Part shown: piece by piece, positions 57,278 to 64,000 of the stretch | Layout: each line of letters begins with the position of its first letter | How positions within the stretch are numbered: position 1 is the first letter of the stretch | From: Roseospira visakhapatnamensis | GTDB taxonomy: Bacteria > Pseudomonadota > Alphaproteobacteria > Rhodospirillales > Rhodospirillaceae | Direction of reading: 5' to 3' | DNA length: 64,000 nt | Assembly (NCBI RefSeq): GCF_014197915.1 | Contig: NZ_JACIGK010000021.1 | Location: 1-64,000, forward strand | The notes under the pieces: generated by a model | Seen by the model: the letters and a program-made list of their open reading frames with translations, nothing else | Databases searched by the model: none | Told to the model about the DNA's origin: nothing | Program-made: the position numbers and the translations under genes

Positions 57278-58353
57278 CCACGCCCCTTGAGGACAGCCTC
57301 CGTGCCCGCATCGCCGCCGAGGGGCCGGTGCCCCTGGAAACGGTCATGGCCGAGGCCAACGCCGTCTATTACGCCCGCGACGACGTGCTGGGCGCGGCCG
57401 GCGACTTCATCACCGCGCCCGAGATCAGCCAGGTGTTCGGCGAACTGATCGGCCTGTGGATGGCCGTGGTCTGGCAGATGATGGGCGCGCCCGATCGGGT
57501 GTGCCTGGTGGAGTGTGGTCCCGGGCGCGGAACCCTGATGGCAGACGCCCTGCGGGCGCTGGCGCCGGTGCCGGCGTTCCGCCGGGCGCTGGCCGTCCAT
57601 CTGGTGGAGACCAGTCCGACGCTGCGCGCGCGCCAGCGGCGGACCCTGGGCGACACGGCCGCCACCTGGCACGACAGCCTCGACACCGTGCCCGACGACC
57701 GGCCGCTGCTGCTGGTGGCCAACGAGTTCGTGGATGCCCTGCCGATCCGTCAGTACGTGCGGCGCGGCGGGACCTGGCGGCTGCGCCGGGTGGGGGTGGA
57801 CCAGGCCGGTGGCGCGCTGACCTTCGTGGACGGGGAAGAGGTGCCGGCCGACGACCTGGACCCGGCCGTGCGCGCCGGCGCGCCCGAGGGCGCCCTGGCC
57901 GAGGTCAACCCCGCCGGCCGGGCGTTCGCCGCCGCCGTCGGCGCGCGCGTGGCGTCGCGGGGCGGGGCCGGGCTGCTCATCGACTACGGCCACCCACGGT
58001 CGGCGGCCGGCGATACCCTTCAGGCGGTGCGCCGCCATCGGTCCCATCCTGTCCTGCGGGCGCTGGGGACGGCCGACCTGACCGCCCATGTGGACTTCCA
58101 GGCCCTGGCCGAGGCGGCCCGCGCCGCCGGGGCGGTGGCCCACGGTCCGGTAGAGCAGGGGGAATGGTTGATTGGACTGGGGGTCGAAACGCGCGCCGCC
58201 ATGCTGCGCGCCACGGCCTCGCCGGCTCAGAATAGCGCCATTCGTAGTGCGGTTCATCGCTTGATTGATCCTCGGGAAATGGGCAGGCTGTTCAGGGGTA
58301 TTGCCCTGGCCGCGCCGGCGTTGGCGCCACCCCCTGGATTCGACGGGACCTGA
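57274..58353 (+). CDS. MidA-like SAM-dependent methyltransferase
   Basis: 359 residues. D-F-I-T-A-P-E-I-S-Q-V-F-G-E-L-I-G near 50 is the signature of the MidA/NDUFAF7 family. E-C-G-P-G-R-G-T-L-M-A-D near 80 binds SAM and N-E-F-V-D-A-L-P near 150 follows as expected. In mitochondria the relative methylates an arginine of complex I (NDUFS2), so a role in respiratory complex I assembly is plausible here. Start and stop are tightly packed between lgt and pgeF. Confidence 0.88.
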   Translation: MTTPLEDSLRARIAAEGPVPLETVMAEANAVYYARDDVLGAAGDFITAPEISQVFGELIGLWMAVVWQMMGAPDRVCLVECGPGRGTLMADALRALAPVPAFRRALAVHLVETSPTLRARQRRTLGDTAATWHDSLDTVPDDRPLLLVANEFVDALPIRQYVRRGGTWRLRRVGVDQAGGALTFVDGEEVPADDLDPAVRAGAPEGALAEVNPAGRAFAAAVGARVASRGGAGLLIDYGHPRSAAGDTLQAVRRHRSHPVLRALGTADLTAHVDFQALAEAARAAGAVAHGPVEQGEWLIGLGVETRAAMLRATASPAQNSAIRSAVHRLIDPREMGRLFRGIALAAPALAPPPGFDGT

Positions 58354-58357
58354 TGCA

Positions 58358-59125
58358 ATGATCACCGTATCGGCCTTGAATGCGCTCAGCCGGGTTCGCC
58401 ACGCCTTTTTTACTCGCGACAAGGGTCAGTCAACGGGTCTCTATGCCAGTAATAACTGTGGGTTCGGATCCAAGGATGATTCGGCGCTGGTGGCGCGCAA
58501 CCGGCAGCGTTCGGTCGAACGCATGGAGATGCCGCCCGAGGCCCTGGTCACCGTCCACCAGAACCACACCACCACCGTGGTGGTGACGGACAGTCCGTGG
58601 CCCCAGGACTCGCTGCCGGTGGCCGATGCCATCGTCACCACGCGGCCGCGCCTGGTGCTGGGGGTGCTGAGCGCCGATTGCGCGCCCGTGCTGATGGCCG
58701 ACCCCAAGGCCGGAGTGGTGGCGGCGGCCCACGCGGGGTGGCGCGGGGCGCTCGACGGCATCCTGAGCAACACCGTGGCCGCCATGGTGGAGCAGGGCGC
58801 AAAGCCCGACCGCATCATCGTCGGCATCGGCCCGTGCATCGGTCCGCGCTCCTACGAGGTCGGGCCGGAGTTCCCCGCGCGCTTCCTGGAGCGGGACAAG
58901 GACAACCACATCTTCTTCTCCCATGCGCGGCGCGAGGGGCATTTCCTGTTCGACCTGCCGGGGTTCGTGGCCAAGCAACTGGCGCGGGCCGGCGTGCGCG
59001 AGATCATGCCCACGCCCTGCGACACCTGCCGGGAGGAGGCGCGCTTCTTCAGCTATCGGCGATCCGTGTTGCGCGGCGAGCCGGATTATGGACGGCTGCT
59101 GTCGGCCATCGCCCTGGAACGGTGA
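58358..59125 (+). CDS. pgeF: PgeF/YfiH-type multicopper-like purine nucleoside phosphorylase family protein
   Basis: 255 residues. Zinc ligands H67 (V-T-V-H-Q-N-H), C108 (S-A-D-C-A-P-V) and H125 (A-A-A-H-A-G-W-R-G) are all present, along with I-G-P-C-I-G-P-R-S-Y-E-V-G. This family was first called polyphenol oxidase. Members have since been shown to act on purine nucleosides or to edit peptidoglycan precursors. It is 4 bp after the midA homologue and in the same operon. Confidence 0.92.
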   Translation: MITVSALNALSRVRHAFFTRDKGQSTGLYASNNCGFGSKDDSALVARNRQRSVERMEMPPEALVTVHQNHTTTVVVTDSPWPQDSLPVADAIVTTRPRLVLGVLSADCAPVLMADPKAGVVAAAHAGWRGALDGILSNTVAAMVEQGAKPDRIIVGIGPCIGPRSYEVGPEFPARFLERDKDNHIFFSHARREGHFLFDLPGFVAKQLARAGVREIMPTPCDTCREEARFFSYRRSVLRGEPDYGRLLSAIALER

Positions 59126-59129
59126 GGGC

Positions 59130-60215
59130 GTGCCGGCGTCTCGTTCGCCGGGGCCGGGACGCCGGGCACCGGTTCTCCTGATCCTGCTGCTGCTCGCGGC
59201 CTGCGGCCTGCCGCAGCCGTTCCGTCACACCGCGTACGCGCCGGACGGCAATCCGCTGGTCACCCTGCGCACCGGGAGCGGCGTGACCATCCCCCCGGTG
59301 TGGGGCGCGCCGCTGCCCATGGATCGCATGATCGCCCTGGACGTGGCCGAGGCGCTGCGCGAGCAGGCCGAAATCCCGGCCGTGGCGACCGTGGATCCGG
59401 TGCCCGCCGGGGCCGGCCTGCGGCTGACGGGGGACCTGCGGGAGGTGTGGTTCGACGAGGCGTGGGTTGCCCTCACGCTGGCCTGGCGTCTGACCGACGC
59501 CCAGGGAACGGTGCTGGACGCGCGCGTCCAGACCCTGGGTGTGCCGGCCTTGGACTGGTTGCGTCAGGATCCCGGTGTGTCGCGCCGGATCGCCAGCGAC
59601 GGCGGCCGGGCGCTGGCGTTGCTGGTGCAGGGAGACGGCGGACCGCCGTCGTCGCCGGCCACCGTGGCGTTGTCCGAACCCGATGTTCCGTCCATGCCGC
59701 CCGAGGCGACGGCGGTGGCCTCGCGACCGGAGACGGATGGGCCGTCGCCCGCCATGTCCGGATCGGCGGAAGCGGCGCCCGCGCCGCCGCCCACGTCGTC
59801 CCCGGCCGCGCCACCGTCCGCCGATGGGCCGCGTCCCATCGTCATGGCGCCGCCCGAGGTGACGCAGGCGCCGGGCGACGGCCGGCGATCCCTGGCCGAG
59901 GCGCTGACGCGTCTGTTGAAGCTGAACGATGTGTGGATCCGCGACGAGCCCACGCCCGGCCGGTTCCACGTGCGGGGCACGGTGGAGGTGCTGCCCGCCG
60001 AGGATCCGTCGGTGGAGCGGGTGTCGCTGCTGTGGCGGGTGCTGACGGAGGACGGCGAGGAACTGGGCCGCCTGACCCAGGAGAACGCCATCCCCGCCGG
60101 CCTGCTCGACGGCGCCTGGGGCGACACCGCCTACGCGGTGGCCGAGGCCGCGCTGATGGGGGTCGGCGAGATCCTGGTGCGCAAGGGCGGCGTCGCCTCG
60201 CCAGGCGGGCGCTAG
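59130..60215 (+). CDS. Hypothetical lipoprotein
   Basis: 361 residues from a GTG, with an Arg-rich start and L-L-L-A-A-C giving lipidation at C25, so it is probably in the outer membrane or on the periplasmic face. Two similar beta-rich halves (about 40-170 and 270-355) are joined by a Pro/Ala/Ser-rich linker (about 190-265). Both halves contain a stretch of the type R-L-T-G-D-L-R-E-V-W or R-F-H-V-R-G-T-V-E-V-L, so an internal duplication is possible. No named domain is recognised. Last gene of the lgt operon, converging on the SapC gene. Confidence 0.8.
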   Translation: MPASRSPGPGRRAPVLLILLLLAACGLPQPFRHTAYAPDGNPLVTLRTGSGVTIPPVWGAPLPMDRMIALDVAEALREQAEIPAVATVDPVPAGAGLRLTGDLREVWFDEAWVALTLAWRLTDAQGTVLDARVQTLGVPALDWLRQDPGVSRRIASDGGRALALLVQGDGGPPSSPATVALSEPDVPSMPPEATAVASRPETDGPSPAMSGSAEAAPAPPPTSSPAAPPSADGPRPIVMAPPEVTQAPGDGRRSLAEALTRLLKLNDVWIRDEPTPGRFHVRGTVEVLPAEDPSVERVSLLWRVLTEDGEELGRLTQENAIPAGLLDGAWGDTAYAVAEAALMGVGEILVRKGGVASPGGR

Positions 60216-60294
60216 TCCAGCGACCCATACCGGCGAGGACAAGCCCTGTGACGGCGTCGCTGCACAGGCGCCCCGGGGGGCACCGGCCCGCGCC

Positions 60295-61092
60295 TCAATC
60301 GAAGTTGAAGGTGTCCTCTTCGTCCAGGTCGAGCATCTCCTCCAGGCTGGGCTGGGCGCGTTGCTGCGACAGCAACTTGCCTTGCAGGCGGGACAGGCCG
60401 CCCAGGGTGTCCAACCGGCCGAGGGACAGAAGGTGGCCGTAGATCAGGGGGAAGAGACCCGCCCGGCGCAGGGTCAGCCACGCGTCATCGTCCAGGCCGT
60501 TCAGCTTGGCCTCGTCGACGATCAACAGGGAGTCGAGGGCCTTCTCCTCGGACCCGACGGTGACCCGGGCGGCCCACGGCGCGAGCAGTCCCAGGTCATC
60601 GAGCAGGGACAGGCCCCGCTCGGTGGCCATGCGGTTCTGCTCGGTGGCCGCCAGATGCTGCACGGCCTTGCGCGAGACCTCCGAAAGCTGGCCGTCCTCG
60701 GTGAACAGGGGCTGGCCGTCCGTCTTGGACAGGAAGGGGCAACCCTCGTCGATGCAGGGCACGCCCTGGGTGCTGTCCTCCTTGGAGCGCAGCAGCACGA
60801 AAGGATAGGACCGCAGGGGCGCCGGGATGTACGAGCCCAGCCATCGACCATCCGGGGCGATAAAGAAGCTGCGGTTGGGAATCACCGACAACACGCCCAT
60901 CATCCGCAGCGTGGCGTCCTCCTCTCCGGGGACACGCACCATGACGACCGGAAAGGCGGGCGCGGCCTTGATGATCTCGGCGCCGACGACGGGGACCAGG
61001 GCTTGCTGGGCGGCGAAGTCGTACCCCCGGCTGGGGGCGAGGCGCAGCGCGCCATGACGCTCGAAGGTCAGGGGTTGAATGCTCTTGTACAT
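60295..61092 (-). CDS. SapC-family protein
   Basis: 265 residues. M-Y-K-S-I-Q-P-L near the start, F-P-V-V-M-V with E-I-I-K-A-A-P-A-F before it, F-F-I-A-P-D-G-R-W-L-G-S-Y-I-P-A-P-L-R-S-Y-P-F near 75-97 and L-F-T-E-D-G are all characteristic of SapC proteins, named after a gene in the Campylobacter S-layer locus. No signal peptide. The function is not settled in the family. The ATG at 61092 is chosen for alignment with the family start, although no clear ribosome site is seen. The acidic tail is E-E-M-L-D-L-D-E-E-D. Confidence 0.88.
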   Translation of the reverse strand: MYKSIQPLTFERHGALRLAPSRGYDFAAQQALVPVVGAEIIKAAPAFPVVMVRVPGEEDATLRMMGVLSVIPNRSFFIAPDGRWLGSYIPAPLRSYPFVLLRSKEDSTQGVPCIDEGCPFLSKTDGQPLFTEDGQLSEVSRKAVQHLAATEQNRMATERGLSLLDDLGLLAPWAARVTVGSEEKALDSLLIVDEAKLNGLDDDAWLTLRRAGLFPLIYGHLLSLGRLDTLGGLSRLQGKLLSQQRAQPSLEEMLDLDEEDTFNFD

Positions 61093-61385
61093 GGGGAAAC
61101 ACGCCGGCTGAGGGGGAACGGGGAACACCGTGGTGTGGCGGACGTGACGGTCCTTCGACGACGTCGGGACGCGGTCACAGGGCCGTCAAACCCAAGAACC
61201 ACATTGGAATAACGGTATTATCAGTGTCCTGATCGAGTCCGGAGGTCGTTGAGACGGTATGGTAAACCGTGACGACTGTCGGATTCGAGACACTAGCGCC
61301 GTCGTGGTGTCCGTTCAATCGGATCGCCGGTCGGGGCAGGGTTGCGCCCCTGGATGACCGGCCGACCGTGCCGGGCGCGCGACGC

Positions 61386-61413
61386 CAAGGCCGGATCCGC
61401 GGATCCGGCCTTG
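61386..61413. terminator. 28-bp perfect palindrome downstream of eda
   Basis: CAAGGCCGGATCCG is followed directly by its exact inverse, so it can fold into a long hairpin. It lies 30 bp after the eda stop on the minus strand. No U-run follows, so termination is probable but not proven. The wider gap 61093-61443 holds no gene; ATAACGGTATTAT near 61209-61221 may be part of the sapC promoter. Confidence 0.55.
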
Positions 61414-61443
61414 TGCGGGTATCACGCCGGTCGGCGGGGTCGC

Positions 61444-62076
61444 CTATGCGGCCGCCGCCAGGGCGTCCCGGGCCTGCCGGGAGATGGTCGTCCAGTCCTT
61501 GTCGGCGATCTGCTGCTTGGTGGCGAGCCAGGAGCCGCCGATGAACGCCACGATCGGCAGCGCCAGATAGTCGTTCATGTTGCCGAGCGAGACACCGCCG
61601 GTCGGGCAGAACTTGACGCCGAAGCTGGCATAGGGACCGGCAAGGGCCTTCAGGAACGTCGGCCCGCCCATGTCGCCCGCCGGGAAGAACTTCTGCAGCT
61701 TGCAGCCCAGCGACAGGCCCTGTTCGACTTCCGAGGGCGTGGCGATGCCCGGCACGAACGGAATGCCGGCCTTCTGGAAGCGGGCGATGGTGGCCGGGTT
61801 GAGGCCGGGCGCGAGGCCGAAGGAGACGCCGGCGTCGATGGCGCGGGTGGCGTTCTCCTCGGTCACCACCGTGCCCGCGCCCAGCAACATGGTCGGCAGG
61901 GCCTTGGCGATGTTGGTGATGGCGTCCGCCGCCGCGGCGGTGCGGAAGGTGATTTCGATGATGTCGATACCGCCTTCGAGCAGCGCCTCGGCCAGCGGCA
62001 CGGCGTCGTTGGCGTCGTCGATCACGATCACCGGCACGATGCGGCGTTTGGTCAGGTCTTCAAAGGATGCAGGCAT
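61444..62076 (-). CDS. eda: 2-dehydro-3-deoxy-phosphogluconate (KDPG) aldolase
   Basis: 210 residues, class I aldolase with a TIM barrel. E41 in E-I-T-F-R-T and the Schiff-base lysine K129 in L-Q-K-F-F-P-A are in place, with G-A-G-T-V-V and F-C-P-T-G-G-V. It splits KDPG (or KDPGal) to pyruvate and glyceraldehyde 3-phosphate, the end of the Entner-Doudoroff and uronate/aldonate routes. It is downstream of TRAP transporter genes on the same strand, so the pair likely handles uptake and breakdown of a sugar acid. It could also finish the pathway begun by the dehydrogenases at 4-6 kb. Confidence 0.95.
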   Translation of the reverse strand: MPASFEDLTKRRIVPVIVIDDANDAVPLAEALLEGGIDIIEITFRTAAAADAITNIAKALPTMLLGAGTVVTEENATRAIDAGVSFGLAPGLNPATIARFQKAGIPFVPGIATPSEVEQGLSLGCKLQKFFPAGDMGGPTFLKALAGPYASFGVKFCPTGGVSLGNMNDYLALPIVAFIGGSWLATKQQIADKDWTTISRQARDALAAAA

Positions 62077-62193
62077 GGTGCGAGTCTCTTTCTCCGTTTG
62101 GATGGGATCATGGGTTTCCTGAAGCCCCGTCGCCCGTGTTCGCGGGCGGGTGCCGGGATGCGCGGTGGGGACCGGCGTCCCGGCGCCATGGCC

Positions 62194-63477
62194 TCAGAGT
62201 CCGAAGGTGTTCACCATGAACATGGTCAGGTCCGGCACGTAGGTGATGAGCAGCAGGCAGACGAGCATGGTAATCAGGAACGGCACCAGTCCGCGCGCCA
62301 CCACGCCCAGCGTCGAATCCCCGACACGCGCCGCCACGAAGAGATTGATGCCGAGTGGCGGCGTGATGAACCCGATGGCCAGATTGACCACCATGATCAG
62401 GCCGAAGTGGACCGGCTCGATGCCGAACGACATGGCGACCGGGAACAGGATGGGCGCCAGCACCAGAATGGCCGGCGTCGTGTCCATCACGCACCCGACC
62501 ATGAGCAGAAGCATGTTGATCATCATCAGCAGGAGAATGGGATTCTCGGTCAGCTGGATCATCATCTCCGACACCTGAACCGGCACCTGCTCGATCGTCA
62601 GGATGCGGGTGAAGGCCGACGCGCAGCCGAGAATCACCATGGTCGTGCCGGTGGTCGAGCAGGCCGTGCCGATGGACCGGAACAGGGTCCGGAGGTTGAG
62701 TTCGCGGTGGACGAACGCGCCGATGAAGAAGGCGTAGCTTGCCGCGACCGCGGCCGCTTCCGTCGGCGTGAAGACGCCCCCGTAGATGCCGCCCAGGATG
62801 ATGATCGGGTTGATCAACGCCCACTTGGCGTCCCACAGGGAGTGCCCGGTGTGACGCCACGAGAACGGCTCGTCGAGGCCGCGCCATCCCCTGCGCTTGC
62901 TGTAGATGTAGCACCAGCTGATCAGCGCGAACCCGATCAGCATGCCGGGGCCGAACCCGCCCAGGAACATGTCGCTGATCGACGTGGACGTGGACACGCC
63001 GAAGATCACCATGGGGATGCTCGGCGGGATGATGACGCCGATCGATCCGGCGGTGGCGATCAGGGCCAGCGTGAACGACTTGGTGTAGCCCGCCTTCAGC
63101 ATCGTCGGCACGACCATGCCGCCGACGGCGGCGACCGTCGCCGGCCCCGAGCCGGACACGGCGGCGAAGAACATGCAGACGACGACCGTCACGATGGCCA
63201 GGCCCCCGGTCATGCGACCGAAGAAGCAGTTGGCCGCCTCGAGGATACGGCGCGACACGCCGCCGGCCCCCATCAGTTCACCCGCCAGGATGAACAACGG
63301 GATGGCCATGATCGGGAAGGAGTCGGTGCTGGTGACCAGCGTCTGGGCGACGAAGCCCGGCGACAGGGTCTGGCCGACCAGGATCGCGACCACGGAGGCC
63401 ATGCCGATGGCGATGCCGACGGGGACGCTGAGGATGATGAACAGCGTCATGGAGAGGAACAGGGTGGCGACGACCAT
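62194..63477 (-). CDS. dctM: TRAP transporter large membrane subunit (DctM type), second system
   Basis: 427 residues with about twelve hydrophobic segments. S-G-S-G-P-A-T-V-A-A-V-G-G, P-P-S-I-P-M-V-I-F-G and G-F-I-T-P-P-L-G-I-N-L are the standard DctM motifs. The ATG at 63477 starts right after the small-subunit stop. A TTG three codons earlier is possible. It differs clearly from the other DctM at 6902. It pairs with the small subunit at 63480 and lies 117 bp before eda. Confidence 0.94.
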   Translation of the reverse strand: MVVATLFLSMTLFIILSVPVGIAIGMASVVAILVGQTLSPGFVAQTLVTSTDSFPIMAIPLFILAGELMGAGGVSRRILEAANCFFGRMTGGLAIVTVVVCMFFAAVSGSGPATVAAVGGMVVPTMLKAGYTKSFTLALIATAGSIGVIIPPSIPMVIFGVSTSTSISDMFLGGFGPGMLIGFALISWCYIYSKRRGWRGLDEPFSWRHTGHSLWDAKWALINPIIILGGIYGGVFTPTEAAAVAASYAFFIGAFVHRELNLRTLFRSIGTACSTTGTTMVILGCASAFTRILTIEQVPVQVSEMMIQLTENPILLLMMINMLLLMVGCVMDTTPAILVLAPILFPVAMSFGIEPVHFGLIMVVNLAIGFITPPLGINLFVAARVGDSTLGVVARGLVPFLITMLVCLLLITYVPDLTMFMVNTFGL

Positions 63478-63479
63478 GA

Positions 63480-63962
63480 TCAGCAATCCAGGTCGGGGTG
63501 GGTGAGGCGAACGTAGATCGTCTGCACCTCACGGATCGCGGTCAGGCCGAAGCCGACCAGCGGCGCCGCATAGAGGATCCAGATCGGCATCTGCATGGCC
63601 GGCGAATGCTGGTCGAGGATCAGCTGTCGTTCGATGATTCCCCAGGCCGTCCAGCAGATGAACAGGCAGAATCCCAGGAACAGCACGTCGCCGACGACCA
63701 GCACCCAGCGGCGCCAGCGTTTCGGAAACAGGGCCATCGCCGCGTCGATTTTTATGTGTTTGATGGACTGCGCGCCGTAACTGATCGCAATATAGATCAG
63801 CCAAACAAAAAGGTACCTGGCCAGCTCTTCCGACCACGACAACGAATTATTCATGACGTATCGCATAAAAACCTGGAAGGTGAGCACGATCGTCATGATG
63901 GACATAAGAGCGATGCTTATGATTTTTTCGAAATTGTCCAACAAGTAGCGTAGGGTTTCCAT
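63480..63962 (-). CDS. dctQ: TRAP transporter small membrane subunit (DctQ type), second system
   Basis: 160 residues with four hydrophobic segments and the DctQ hallmark L-S-W-S-E-E-L-A-R-Y-L-F-V-W near residue 39. AGGGGAAAAATT before the ATG at 63962 is a good ribosome site. The periplasmic binding protein expected upstream is not in the window and probably lies just beyond the right edge. Confidence 0.93.
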   Translation of the reverse strand: METLRYLLDNFEKIISIALMSIMTIVLTFQVFMRYVMNNSLSWSEELARYLFVWLIYIAISYGAQSIKHIKIDAAMALFPKRWRRWVLVVGDVLFLGFCLFICWTAWGIIERQLILDQHSPAMQMPIWILYAAPLVGFGLTAIREVQTIYVRLTHPDLDC

Positions 63963-64000
63963 AATTTTTCCCCTTCCAATCGTGCCGCGCCCAATCGTCG

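Noticed and set aside
63478-63486. TTG start for the second DctM that would overlap DctQ
   Set aside because: An ATG three codons later, right after the upstream stop, is simpler; the difference is minor and neither has a strong ribosome site.

Overview
The window reads as a chromosomal stretch of a GC-rich alphaproteobacterium, most likely a member of the Rhodospirillales. The base composition is very high in GC. Sugar-acid TRAP transporters are abundant, and the run ABC permease - lgt - midA-like - pgeF has, from memory, the look of that group. No rRNA, tRNA or CRISPR array was recognised. Taxonomy is an inference, because no marker gene in the window settles it.

Layout. (1) 1-830: the broken 3' end of an IS630-type transposase, a perfect hairpin and a 105-bp two-hairpin repeat. 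(2) 832-9374: sugar-acid and inositol catabolism. An RpiR regulator and a fused iolC on the minus strand are transcribed divergently from an L-idonate/L-gulonate-type dehydrogenase, a fructuronate-reductase-like polyol dehydrogenase and a TRAP transporter (Q-M-P order). (3) 9407-11954: a LysR regulator divergent from mmsA (methylmalonate-semialdehyde dehydrogenase). (4) 12074-21478: a minus-strand surface-glycan operon with a double glycosyltransferase, a sugar epimerase, a 1230-residue methyltransferase/glycosyltransferase/RgpF fusion and a Wzt/Wzm exporter. (5) 22066-36569: a type I secretion region with ABC protein, HlyD adaptor, small XRE regulator and an acidic membrane protein. Divergent from it is a 1004-residue, cysteine-free, RTX-bearing protein that resembles a Caulobacter RsaA-type S-layer subunit. 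An AT-rich methyltransferase, a second RTX protein, a small periplasmic protein and a 2-hydroxyacid dehydrogenase follow. (6) 36704-47922: the atoC-atoS two-component system divergent from atoDAEB, then ackA-pta, with a clear sigma-54 promoter and two palindromic candidate activator sites. (7) 48211-49320: a V8/trypsin-like protease carrying the same C-terminal repeat that is found at the N-termini of the two RTX proteins. (8) 49469-54590: an RND efflux operon with its TetR regulator. (9) 54617-61092: recX, an ABC-2 permease, lgt, a midA homologue, pgeF, a lipoprotein and a SapC-family gene. (10) 61444-63962: KDPG aldolase and the membrane subunits of a second TRAP transporter, with the operon continuing past the right edge.

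The most interesting part is 12-36 kb together with the protease at 48 kb. O-polysaccharide export, type I secretion and an RsaA-like protein lie side by side, as they do around rsaA in Caulobacter, where the S-layer is held on the cell by the O-polysaccharide. Three different proteins here (S-layer-like, small RTX protein, serine protease) share a roughly 35-40-residue repeat (Y-L-x-x-N-P-D-V ... H-x-x-x-x-G-x-x-E-x-R), ten copies in all. I infer that this is a common surface-attachment or targeting module. That function is not established by the sequence.
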